Shown piece after piece: positions 36,271 to 46,992 of a stretch of DNA of 64,000 nt (its first letter is position 1; each line of letters starts with the position of its first letter). The stretch is taken from contig JAIXMO010000009.1 in assembly GCA_025677825.1 (NCBI GenBank), positions 62,001 to 126,000 on the forward strand, read 5' to 3'. The translations under genes were made by a program, and so were the position numbers. This DNA comes from Helicostylum pulchrum (taxonomy: Eukaryota; Mucoromycota; Mucoromycetes; Mucorales; Mucoraceae). Below the pieces are notes generated by a model that searched no databases, was not told where the DNA came from, and was given only the letters and a program-made list of their open reading frames with translations.

Positions 36271-37731
36271 ATGTCTGCTTCCGGTAATATATATATACAA
36301 GAAAAAATGCCGTTGCTTCCTACTACTACGGAAGAGTGTCAAAGATTAGAATGTTACAAGAACAGAGTGTTTAAATCAAAATATAGACGTCAAATGTTTT
36401 TATTTGTCTTGTTGATCATCTTGTTTTCGGTACAAAATGGTTATCATCAAGATATTTATAACTCGATCTTCAGTGATGCGCCTGTACAAGCTATGGAAAC
36501 TGTACAAGATCTTGTTACTACAAGCGATATTTTAGCGTTTAATCAAAATCAGGTGATTATATAACCACAGCACTAATAATAATCACAATAATAATAACTT
36601 TTTATATATGTATATGTAGATTTCATCTCAAGCAAACTTGGATTGTAACGTTAGACCTTTCATTCCTTATTCTGGTCTTTCCAAGTTTGAATTCAATCCT
36701 TCTCAATTCCCAGAATTATCTGTTAAACAAAAAACGAATCAAAATCGTGGAAAATCAATCAGTATTTCAGTAAGCTTTTTTTTTTTTCTTTAAAAAAACT
36801 CTCTTTTTTTTTTATATTGTATATTTATTTTGAAACCTTCTTCAAACAGGGCGGCGAAACAACTGTATTAGAGGATAAACGTATTTCGAAAGTAATTGTG
36901 GAATTCGATTTAAAGTTTAACAATGAAGAGTTGCAACATATTTACTGGATCGAAAAAGAAGAGAGTACCGCGAATGGACTTTACGCACTTACAATCAGAG
37001 TAAATCTCCTCCTTCATATACATACATGTATAGAAAAACCAAAAATTAACTTTTTATTCTGTGTATAGTCTGATGGTTCTTATATCGAGAATGCTTGTGT
37101 TACCATTGGTATCACTATTCGGGTGCCTAATGCTAAATCTCTTGAAGTACTTGATATCTCTTTAGCCAATAGTGGTGTTACACTTAAGAAAGGACTAACA
37201 TTTGATCAAGTTGCAGTTGCTGTAGCTAATGGTTATGTTGATTTTTCAGAGGTAGTTTTTTTTTTAAAAAAATAATTCTTTTCTTTTTTTTTCATGTACT
37301 GATAATTTGATGTTTAAAAATAATGATAATAGGGTATTACTTCCGGTCAAACTGCTTTTGTAGTAGCTAATGGTCATATATCAGGCGTTATTGATACCTT
37401 ATCTGACGAACTTCATGTATCCATTGCTAATGGTCATACAGATATCGCAATCAAGAACATTAAGCCATTAACTCAAGCAACGATTATTCCTCTTGATTTA
37501 AGAGCTGCCAATGGTCATGTTAAACTCAAGGTACCCTCTAACTTTGATAGCACGTTTAGTTTAAAATCCTATACAGGAAGACGTACAGTTGAATCTTCTA
37601 TTCCTCAAAAGATTCACCGCAAGTCTAATCGATGGGGAGAAACATCTGGTTATTATGGTAATAATGAACACACCAAGAATTCGATTCGTCTATCAGTTTC
37701 TAATGGTAGTCTTCAATTGACTTATGTATAA
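36271..37731 (+). CDS. Type II membrane protein with ANGH-type beta-repeat ectodomain
   Basis: Five exons, 36271-36552, 36620-36769, 36850-36999, 37069-37251 and 37333-37731, all phase 0, give 388 codons (387 aa). One hydrophobic segment (RQMFLFVLLIILFSVQNGYH, residues about 48-62) follows a short polar, basic N-terminus, so the bulk is probably outside or luminal. The C-terminal half has repeats VANGYVDF, VANGHISGVI, IANGHTDIAI, AANGHVKLKV and VSNGSLQLTY spaced about 20-40 residues apart. These look like a right-handed beta-solenoid or the DUF4097/DUF4098 adhesin-like fold. Exact name unknown; homologues are found widely in fungi as hypothetical proteins. Confidence 0.8.
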
Positions 37732-38317
37732 ATAATAATAAAAACATGCATAATTACTTTTTTCTCTCCCTTTAAATGGATTACATTTTATTTATGTTTG
37801 TTATCTGTTATGTATAAAAGTGTTTTATTTTTTTCCTTTTTTTTTCGCGAGCGAGAATAAAAATATCAGTTAGGCAATCACAAAAACAATAAGGTGTTTC
37901 TCACTTTGAAAAACACTCTAATAAAAAAGGAGGGTTAACTATACCTGGGTCGCATAATTTTTCTTTTTTCAGGTACAGGGTTTTTTTTTGTAGAAAAAAC
38001 TTTTTTTTTCTCTGTCGGATATATGGAGCGATATGTCGGCTAAACGCCGCTAGTATCGAATTAACTACGATAAATTGACTTTTTAATTGTATAAAATGCT
38101 TTTATAAACTCGTTTACAAGCGAAAAGCAATTCTCGGAATTCGAGTGAAATAAGGCGGTACTTTATTTTTGCGGCGTCTATTATTTAGATCAGCAAAATA
38201 ACTACTAGCAAATATATGTAACCTAAGAGGAAAATCCCCCCTTATCGTCAGCACACTAATCAACACAAATAATATAAACAATGTAACAAGTTTTATTATA
38301 ATATAGGAAGCATTTTT
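37732..38317. other. Convergent intergenic spacer, no gene recognised
   Basis: Between the ANGH-repeat gene (+) and isocitrate lyase (-); AT-rich with T runs, consistent with 3' flanks of both. Confidence 0.4.
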
Positions 38318-40058
38318 TTAATTTTTAAATTGATCTTCGGTAACACCTTTACCCATAGCAGCTGTAGCAGACATACCACCGGTAACAACCTTCATCAACT
38401 CATCAGCAAAGTTTGCACCAGACCATTTTTGATGCTGCAATACATCCACACCAAACTCTCTTTCTTTACGTTGCACGTTATTAACGTAACCCAACATACC
38501 ATGCTCTTTGAAACTCTTTGAGAATGTAGCACTGGCAAGTGCATTAGCGTGAAGACCGCCTAATGTAATGAACTGCCAGACAAATCCTAATTGACCCAAG
38601 TTTTTAATAAAAGATCCCATGTCATTATCATTTAAACCAGCAGCATCCCTATAATAAATTAATTAGTATAAACACTCCCTTTTTTTTTTTTTTTTTTTTT
38701 TTTTGGTTTCGTATGTCTTACCAGTTGAATGAAGGGGATAAATTATAACATAACAAAGTTTCAGGGCAAGCAGCCAAAACACCTTTAGAGAATTGCTCGG
38801 CTTGAGACAAGATAGGTTTTTTAGTTTCCATCCAAAGCATATCAGCGTACCCGGTGAAGGCAATAGCACGAGAGGTAGCAGCATCAGTTCCACCTTCATA
38901 ACGATAATAACCTTCACGTACACGACAAGCATCCCAATCCCAAAAGACATTGATATCATACTTGTTCTTAGCAATCTCACGAGCCTCAGCGTTAGACTTG
39001 TTACGTACATCAAGCAAGAAACTTTCGGCCAAATGAGGTTTATCAGCCTTTCTTAACTCATCAGCGACGGCAGTACCGTAACGTTTTAAGCCAGCGTGAG
39101 CGACCCATTCATCTTCAACAGCTTGGAGTTGGTGACCTTGCAAGCCCTTTAATTCTGCTTCTTGCATAACGGAAGCCAAAGGTTTCAAGTCAGAGTTGGT
39201 GGATCCAACCAAGAACTCATGATCACGGTGATCGATGTTGCTAGTGATCAAAGTAGCTGCTTCAGCATCAGTACGGGCAACAACTACGTTTTCAACACCC
39301 ATAATATCGTATTGAGCACGGATAGCGACTAAACGACTAATATGCTCAGCGATAGGAACCAAAACCTTACCAGCCATATGGCCACACTTTTTGGTACCAG
39401 GAGATTGATCCTCGACTAAAAAAAATAAAAAAATAAAAGTTAAAAAACGTAAATATATATATATGTATACTTTACCATGAATACCAGCAGCGCCACGTTC
39501 GACAAACATCTTTGTCAACTTCATAATGGCAGTAATACCTCCATGTCCAGTATCACCATCGGCAATAATAGGTCTCAAATAATCGATTTGTTCGGTCTTT
39601 GCTCTTTCTTGGGGAGACATGGAGAGGCGTTCTTCACGTTGCTTACGATCATGGAAGATCTGAGCATAGAACAAATGCTCTACCTTATTAGGGACAGTGT
39701 CCATAGGATAATCAGCGAGATCAGGTCCAGGTTCATTAGAAGAAGAAGCAGTAGAAGAACATTGCCAGCCAGAGACATAGACGGTATCCAAATGAGGAGC
39801 CATTTGAGTGACTTGAACAGGATCCAAAGCACCGAAAGTATGCGAGGTACCACCGGTAGCCTTATTACGCTGCAAGGTCTTCCACAATTTCTTACCTTGT
39901 ACATTGGATCGGTACTCTACAGGAAAGTATCCTCTCTTGGAGACGATGGATTCAGCGGTATAAGGACGCTTCACCATCTTGAAACGAGGTGAGGACCACC
40001 ATTGCTTTACCTTCTCTACCTCTTGTTGAAATTCGAATACTTCTTGGTCAATAGTCAT
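38318..40058 (-). CDS. ICL1: Isocitrate lyase
   Basis: Exons 40058-39476, 39415-38722 and 38648-38318 give 536 codons (535 aa), standard for fungal ICL. The enzyme splits isocitrate into glyoxylate and succinate in the glyoxylate cycle, needed for growth on acetate and fatty acids. Diagnostic residues: [22 protein letters not shown] (substrate/metal site), and the active-site [13 protein letters not shown]. The C-terminus is [11 protein letters not shown], without a peroxisomal SKL-type signal, so localisation must come from elsewhere or be cytosolic, as reported for several fungi. The start [20 protein letters not shown] fits the family N-terminus. It is divergent from whatever lies at 40.06 kb onward. 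Confidence 0.96.
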
Positions 40059-40541
40059 TTTTTATTATTATTATATAAAAAGATGAAGAGAGAGAGGTGG
40101 AAGAAAAAAAGAGGTCGTATTTATAAACAAAACCAGAAAAAAAAAGTGACGATCAATATATTAGGGGAACCAAGAGTTCTCTTAGGCGTTAATGATTTAC
40201 ACTTGATAGATGTACATGTGATTTATTTGTTATGCTTATGAAATAAACATGTAAATATTTTTTTCTAGATAAAACAACATACACACGTGTAAATAAGCTG
40301 TGTGGATTTATTTACATGAAGGCGGGTTTCATTTTTTCCCCCCAGAAGCAGAAAATAGAAGGGTCCTTATTCTGTAGCAAGGTGGGAAAAGAGAAAAGAG
40401 AGAGAGCTATTGATGTTAGTTATTCACTTGGCACATAATCATGCTCCTTATATAAACACTAGAATAACCAACAGAGAACTACATTTAAGGAGGTTGTTAA
40501 TACATGCTCCTTTAATTCTATATTCGACCTTCCTTGCATTA

Positions 40542-41948
40542 CAGTGCGTCCTCTCTCAATTGGACACTTTTTCCAAAATATTGGTCGGATTTTTAAACTT
40601 TATTTTGGTCAGAAGTTTTGACTTTGCCGGACTCAAACACCAAATAAACGTAGTGGGATTATTTAATAAAAAGAAGAACTTTATACCACGTATCACCTTA
40701 TATTTTATTTAGTCTCAGTCAAAGGAAGCTATTATTCTGGTGACCTTAAACTCGTACAACATATGAAAACCTTGATTACCACAATACTAGTTACAAGAGC
40801 CGATTAGGTTCTTGCGGAAGCTGATGACGAATTCCAGATCACCGTGCTCGCCAGAATCTTCTGCTGTCGTTTTCTTGTGACTGCAGCTTGGTAAAGGCTC
40901 AAGTGAGATGTCACTAGAGATAGCAGTTTCAATGCAACGATCGATTGTCGAATTGAAAAAAAAGGTCTCAAGTATCGGACGATACACCATTCGTTGCTAC
41001 ACACAGTCAATTTACATATATTTACTCATCATGGCGTACTATACCACTATTTTTGCTTCATAATACTCTTATTTGTATACGTTAGTTAGCCGTTTTTATT
41101 ATATATGTGTGTACCTGTTGTTCCGACTTGATCCACGCAAGATTCCGTTATATGAAACATCATACTTTTTTTTTATTGACAGTGTAAATTGACCTTGTTT
41201 ATCAGTTAAAAGCCTTACGCTTTCATTTCTTTCTTCTACTTCTCCACTGAACACTCCTATTTTGACATGTTACTTCTAACAGTCTAATAATAATGATAAT
41301 ATGCGTGTAACCGATTGTTGAAGCAATGCAAAGATATCACAAACATAGATTGTTGAAATTTTTCAACGATATCATGCATTGAAGTATCTTCAACGATCAA
41401 TGCCCTATCGTTGTATCGTTGCGTCGATCGGTATTGCCACGCATTAAAACTGCTATCTCTAGTAGTAAGAGTAGAGAGCACCAGACTGTTTAATGGTCAA
41501 CTGAATTGAAACTTGGGTTATTTGTTTATTTGTAGAAAATGGTATTCAATGATTAGTCTTTAATAAATTAAGTATAAAGTAAAATAGAGTTTATATACTA
41601 AAGGTAATGAATTATCAGCAATTAATCCAAGATCTGTTGTGCTCCAAAATATGTTATAAGGCAAATGGGAGTTGATCAGAGAAATTATAGAGGGAAAACT
41701 TATAAAAACCAAGTAGAATATTTAGTAAACTTATTTATTACCAAGAACTTTCGTTCCTGTTTTAAGATAAAAAGAAAGGGGGCATTTATAGGAAAATCCA
41801 AGGTTTGTGTTACCTTGAATTTGAATGGGCGTAACAATGTACATGAATAAAACTATCTTTTTTAAATAATATAAAAAGTGTTGAAAAAAGTGGGCAATTG
41901 ATTTTTCAACATTTTCGAAAAAGTGTCCAATTGAGAGAGGATGCACTG
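40542..41948. mobile_element. 1.4-kb DNA transposon relic with pogo-type terminal inverted repeats
   Basis: The left end 40542 onward reads CAGTGCGTCCTCTCTCAATT followed by GGACACTTTTTCCAAAATATTGG. The reverse complement of the right end (41948 backward) reads CAGTGCATCCTCTCTCAATT followed by GGACACTTTTTCGAAAATGTTG, so about 40 bp match at roughly 90 percent. The left copy is preceded by TA, the target of Tc1/mariner elements; the right flank is TG, perhaps mutated. The CAGTG..CCTC start resembles pogo/Tigger ends. Inside, only short minus-strand frames remain (for example 41284-41481 and 40787-41010) with no recognisable DDE transposase, so it is non-autonomous or decayed. Confidence 0.7.
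41022..41215. repeat. Dispersed repeat, copy C (partner 51703-51850)
   Basis: TTACTCATCATGGCGTA, ACCACTATTT, CCGACTTGATCCACGCAAGA and AAATTGACC are shared, with moderate divergence, with 51703-51850 (TTCACTCATCATGGCGTA, ACTACTATTT, CCAACTTGATTCACGCAAGA, AAGTTGACC). This copy lies within the 1.4-kb inverted-repeat element. Confidence 0.65.
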
Positions 41949-42039
41949 TGCTATTCGCTTGATTATTTACCAGCGAAAAAAAAAGGGGGATAGACATATA
42001 AAAAAAAAACTCCTTTTAGGTTGACAGTCCTTCTTACCC

Positions 42040-42165
42040 CCCCCTTTTTTTTTTGAGAACCTCCCTTTTTTTTATACACCTTCTTTTTTTCCCCTCTTCT
42101 TCCTCTAATCCTTTATTTTTTTCTATCTTTTTTTTGTTTTTACTTATTTGATTTGTACGTTTAAT
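42040..42165 (+). promoter_or_regulatory. Pyrimidine-rich promoter region of RAC1
   Basis: Over 120 bp of almost pure C/T (CCCCCCCTTTTTTTTT, CTTCTTCCTC and T runs) ends just before the ATG at 42166. Such CT blocks precede transcription starts in many strongly expressed fungal genes; no TATA box is evident. Confidence 0.4.
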
Positions 42166-42974
42166 ATGGATACTCAACCACAACAAAGTATGCAGGCTAT
42201 TAAATGTGTCGTTGTAGGCGACGGGTAAGTTTTACCACCAGAAAAAGAGAGAGAGAGAGAGAGAAAAGAAATTGAAAGATTTTTAATAGTGCAGTTGGTA
42301 AAACATGTCTTTTAATATCATATACAACAAATGCATTTCCAGGTGAATATGTTCCTACTGTGTAAGTTGAGAAAAATAAAAAACAGGGAGCAAATAGAGA
42401 GGAGTACTTAGTAACATTTTTTTTTTAGTTTCGATAATTATTCAGCCAACGTCAAAGTAGATGGAAAACCGATTAATTTAGGGTTATGGGATACAGCAGG
42501 ACAAGAAGATTACGATCGATTAAGGCCATTATCCTACCCACAAACTGATGTTTTCCTCGTTTGTTTCTCACTAGTGAGTCCACCATCATTTGAGAATGTC
42601 AAGACAAAGGTATTATTTTAAACACATGTAAAAATGCCGAAAAATATAACAGCTAAAAAATATATATGTATATGTGTATATAGTGGTATCCAGAAATAAA
42701 TCATCATGCACCAAATAAACCCATCATTTTAGTTGGAACAAAACTAGATTTAAGAGAGGATCCAGAAACGATTGAAAAACTCCGTCAAAAGAACATGGTG
42801 CCTATTTCCTACACACAAAGTTTACAAATGGCAAAAGAAATCGGCGCTGTCAAATATTTAGAGTGCTCTGCTTTAACACAAAAAGGATTAAAAAATGTAT
42901 TTGATGAAGCTATTAGAGCTGTCTTGTGTCCAACTCCTCTTTCAAAAAAACAAAAAAAGTGTATTATTTTGTAA
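42166..42974 (+). CDS. RAC1: Rac-type Rho-family small GTPase
   Basis: Exons 42166-42224, 42290-42361, 42429-42609 and 42684-42974 give 201 codons (200 aa). All G motifs are present: G1 GDGAVGKT (split by intron 1), switch I PTVFDNYSA, G3 [21 protein letters not shown]4 GTKLDL, G5 CSAL. The Rho insert ([20 protein letters not shown]) follows G4. The C-terminus is [12 protein letters not shown]: a polybasic stretch and a CAAX box (CIIL), whose final Leu predicts geranylgeranylation and plasma-membrane anchoring. Residues in switch I and the insert are closer to Rac than to Cdc42, so it likely controls actin-based polarity and NADPH-oxidase-type signalling. The N-terminus has a 9-residue extension (MDTQPQQSM). 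Confidence 0.94.
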
Positions 42975-45429
42975 ATAAGATTTCGAATAGTATACTTTTT
43001 TTTTCTTTAAATAAAAATAAAAAAAACTTGTTTATAGTTAAACTATATATTATCACACCCCTCGACTGTAAATCAGTAGAGGCTATTGTATATATCTTGG
43101 TAGTTAAATGCTTACTGTCCCAATTGCCGGATTATCTGATAATTTTTACTTAATCAGTGGATTAAAGATCATTTGATTCAGCTTGATGTGATAGAGAATA
43201 TATACTACAAAAAAACATATGTAGTATAGCAACTATCGACTGATACACTATGAAAAAGGAGCGGCACCTATTCTAAAACCCCTTTAACCCTTTTTGTTCG
43301 TGGGAGCCAAAAACTATATCATACCAAAATTCAACACAGGCGAAGCGACGTGTATTAATATAAGGGATAGGCCGGTTCTGTAGGCGAAATGGAATAATAT
43401 GATAACTTGGTTTCCTCATTTGATAATGTAAATGAAATAAATCAATCCAAAAAAAACAGAAAGCAAAAATTTGATGATATACTTTCTTTCCTTAAAATTC
43501 AATAGAGTTGTTCCTCTAGTTTATTTGTATGATATTCAACTCTTTATACGCGTAAATAGCCTGACACCTTTTTCTTTTTCATTACTCATAGTTTTAGCTC
43601 CAGCGCCTGAAATTCCCATGACTTTATTGTGTCTACAGTGGGAGCATTTTTATCGAAATTTTTCATAGGGTCTGTACATTATGCAGCAACCCAGTTTTTT
43701 TTTTCCTTTTTATTCAAAAATCCGAATTAACTACCTCTACCAGCATACGCCCCCCCCCCCCCCTACATGTGCTTGATTTTATCACCTGTTTGACGGGCTA
43801 AGTTCGGTAACCCTCTTATCCTTTAATATTTTATTTGCACTTACTATAAACCTTGTTTTTTTTATCCGCTGCTTTAATACCGAATTCCATACCGTTTTTC
43901 TTTTATATATTTCCTGTGAATAGTATAAATTAAAAACATAATTATTTAAAAGCCATATTGCAAGTATAAAGTATGTACCTTTTAATAAATTATACATCAA
44001 ACAAGAAAGAAAAAAATGACACCATGTAAAGATTTAGATATAAGTAGTAACCAATAAACTTTTTCATCACATTTTTCAGTCGCGAATAAGTTGTTTCCCT
44101 TACTAAATATGAACCAACACGCAAGTAAGTAATTTTAAATATGATAAATGTACATCTTTTAAAGGGTTTTATATAATGTATTTACTTTCTTCTGAGATTC
44201 ACACAATATAAAATGAAGCTTAGGTACCGGGTAGGATTACTCACATATGTTTTGAATATCAATACGATTACCCACTGAAGTGCAAAAGAAAATGTAAACA
44301 TTCACTGTAGAGTGTAATAAAAAAAAAGGATGATCAAAAGAGAACAAAAGGTAAAATGTGCTTTTGAATTATATGTATAGTTCAATAGTAAGTTCATTTA
44401 TAAAGAAATATATTCCTTCAAGTTGGGATATTTCAATAAAAAGCAGTAACTGGTCTGCTTGCACTGATTGAACAAGTAACTTTTCCTTTGTATTTTCTTG
44501 CTTAATGTCTAGCTTTTATATGTTATAGATTTTCTCCAAGTGACGCATATAATTAGCTCTATTTGAATATTACATGAGGCACAGTAATTATTTTTATCAT
44601 TCATATTTTGAAGGTTACAATGTACTAGGTATTATGGTGTATAAAGGTATCATATAGAGGGTTATTGTTATGTATAGCAACATTGTGGTGCGTAAAGCAG
44701 GATAAACTAGATATTGATTCAACTCGAGAATAAATTTATAAGTGCAGATTTTGAGGAATGTATTATTATAAATCGATAGAGAGACAGTCTAAATGAAAGA
44801 ACTAAAGTGAACACTAAGATACTTTAAGTTTATTAGAACAGTGATTCGTAGTAAAAAGAATAAATTTTTATAGTTAAAAAAAAAAACTACAATAAAATTT
44901 AACTGTGCGTTATGAGAATAAGTAATACATCAACTTTATGACTATCTCTATAAGTCTCGTTACAAGGAACAGCCTATTTTTGTTATGTCAAGTCCGGGCT
45001 CAACCGCCAAAAATTTGTACAAGCAGTTCTTGGTGATCAACCAAATTTTCATCAAAAGTTAATTTATATGCTAAAATTGGATGCTAAAATAAACTTAACT
45101 GCAGACAATTACAATCACAATCTGTCACGGTACTTTATTTGATTTCTAGCTCTACTGTATTTTTTTAGCCTTTTACTTCACTACAAGACTTTACTTGGTC
45201 TCTCTGACTAAATATTAGATTACCACATTTTCTATCAAATAACCACCACCATTAAAGTTGATAAATCCTTTTAACTTAATAAGCCTTTTTAACCTTATAA
45301 ACCATTTAAACTTAATAGATAGCTTTTTAATAATCCCAAAAAAACACACAGCAAAATTATACAGCATCATGAAAAAGGCTGACTCAGGCTATGGTACTTT
45401 TTATTTTATTTTCTCTAAATCTATGTTAT
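42975..45429. other. 2.4-kb intergenic region, no gene recognised
   Basis: Very AT-rich; a C14 run at 43750-43763; short repeats of TTTAACTTAATAA/TTTAACCTTATAA near 45268-45320. No frame with protein-like composition. Confidence 0.45.
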
Positions 45430-46842
45430 TTACAATGTAGTGTCTTCTTGATCGTAGTTATCGTTAATTAATCTATAGACATAAGTAGGTGGCGCAGACC
45501 CTCTGTAATAATATAAGTGATTAGTGGTTAAATAAGAATGTCAAATAAAAATATATATTGTATACTTACAAGTTATGAATAAATAAACTAACCAATTCAG
45601 GTTTAACATAATCATAATAAGGATTTGAAACGGATACTTTGTCAGTAATTAAACCCTCTTGATAATGAAGTACGTTATGAGGAGATACAGTCACGTTGAA
45701 TGTATCTGAATCGTAAGCGAAAAGAGGAGAAAGTTTGTAAAGGGCAGTACAAACTAAAACGGGTGTAGAATGATGTTTAGCAGCAGCAGCAATTAAATGT
45801 GAACCTGTCACGGCTACTAATCCACCATTAGCCAATACAGCATGAGATCCAAGCACTACTTTATTTACTCTAGGCATAGCAGCAAAAATAGCAGAATCTG
45901 AAATTACAGTGGTATCAATACCAGCAGCAGCTAATTTACATGCCATCTCATGACCTTGATAAGTAGGTGAAGTCTCTGCTACCAAAACTTGGAATCGTCG
46001 TTTATGTGCTGCTCTAATTAAAAATTCCTCAACTGTACGAGATTTACCGATTGTCATGATAACTTCACTATAAAAGAATACATTTAGCATAGTTTTATTT
46101 TTACATATGCTATTTACTTACTTTGCGTGAATAAAATCAGTTGCTTGATCAGCGATACCCTTATAAACACTCTCAAGATCAGCAATGATTTCTTCGTTAA
46201 TTTCTTGAATAATTAAGGGCTTAAGGTTATATGTATTCTTAATTTCGTCGCTATTCTTAACTACAGGGCCGTCTGATAATAAATTAAACATGGAAGATTG
46301 AGATAAAAATGATTGCTCAACTAAAGTACTATTCACTTTAATATTTGTTTCTTCTGAAGAAAGTTCTTCCTCTACGTTGTCTTCTTCGCTATCTTCCTCA
46401 ATATTTCTCGTATTTTCTTCATTGGCTTGACTTAACTCTCCTCTAGCAACTTCTCGAATAATCTTGAGTACTCGTCGAACAATGTTACCAACTGCCAACT
46501 CTAAAATAAAGAAAGAAGGGTTGTCAATGCACACTATTAAAATATTAGAGTTCTGCAATTATTATTTATTTTACCCTTAGGTTGAGCTGCGACAAGACGT
46601 GCACCCAAATTGGAAATAAACTCAATTAATAAGTCAACATTAAACCAACGAGTGGTAGAAACTGCTTGTCTAAGAATCATGGCAGTTTCTTTGGCTACTT
46701 CATAAGAGCCAACAATTTGTCTAAGTAATAATTTAATATTATTAAACATATCGAGATATTTCCTCTTCTTTCTTTTTTACCTAGTCTTTAACTTTAAAAT
46801 AAAGCTATCGACTTGGGATTCGAGTGCTTTAGGTAATGACAT
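45430..46842 (-). CDS. GCD7: Translation initiation factor eIF2B subunit beta
   Basis: Exons 46842-46781, 46720-46575, 46500-46122, 46067-45570 and 45502-45430 give 386 codons (385 aa). The start [19 protein letters not shown] matches the family. Conserved blocks: [100 protein letters not shown], and near the end [20 protein letters not shown], the typical eIF2B alpha/beta/delta Rossmann-like domain. eIF2B beta belongs to the regulatory subcomplex that senses eIF2 phosphorylation and recycles eIF2-GDP. A Glu-rich insertion ([20 protein letters not shown], residues about 130-150) is longer than in yeast. Confidence 0.93.
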
Positions 46843-46992
46843 GGAAAAAGTTTAATACTGAAAAAGGTAAAAAAAGGTAGAAAAATTATGAAAAATATTT
46901 TTTGGGCAGCTTCTTATATGTGACGGTTTTTGCCCTGGTTGCTACTATATCTTTGAGCTATCAAAATGCAAAAAAGTTTTTATTTTTTTATT

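Noticed and set aside
39477..39992. 171-codon plus-strand frame opposite isocitrate lyase
   Set aside because: Lies entirely within ICL exon 1 on the other strand; its length is explained by the codon bias of ICL.
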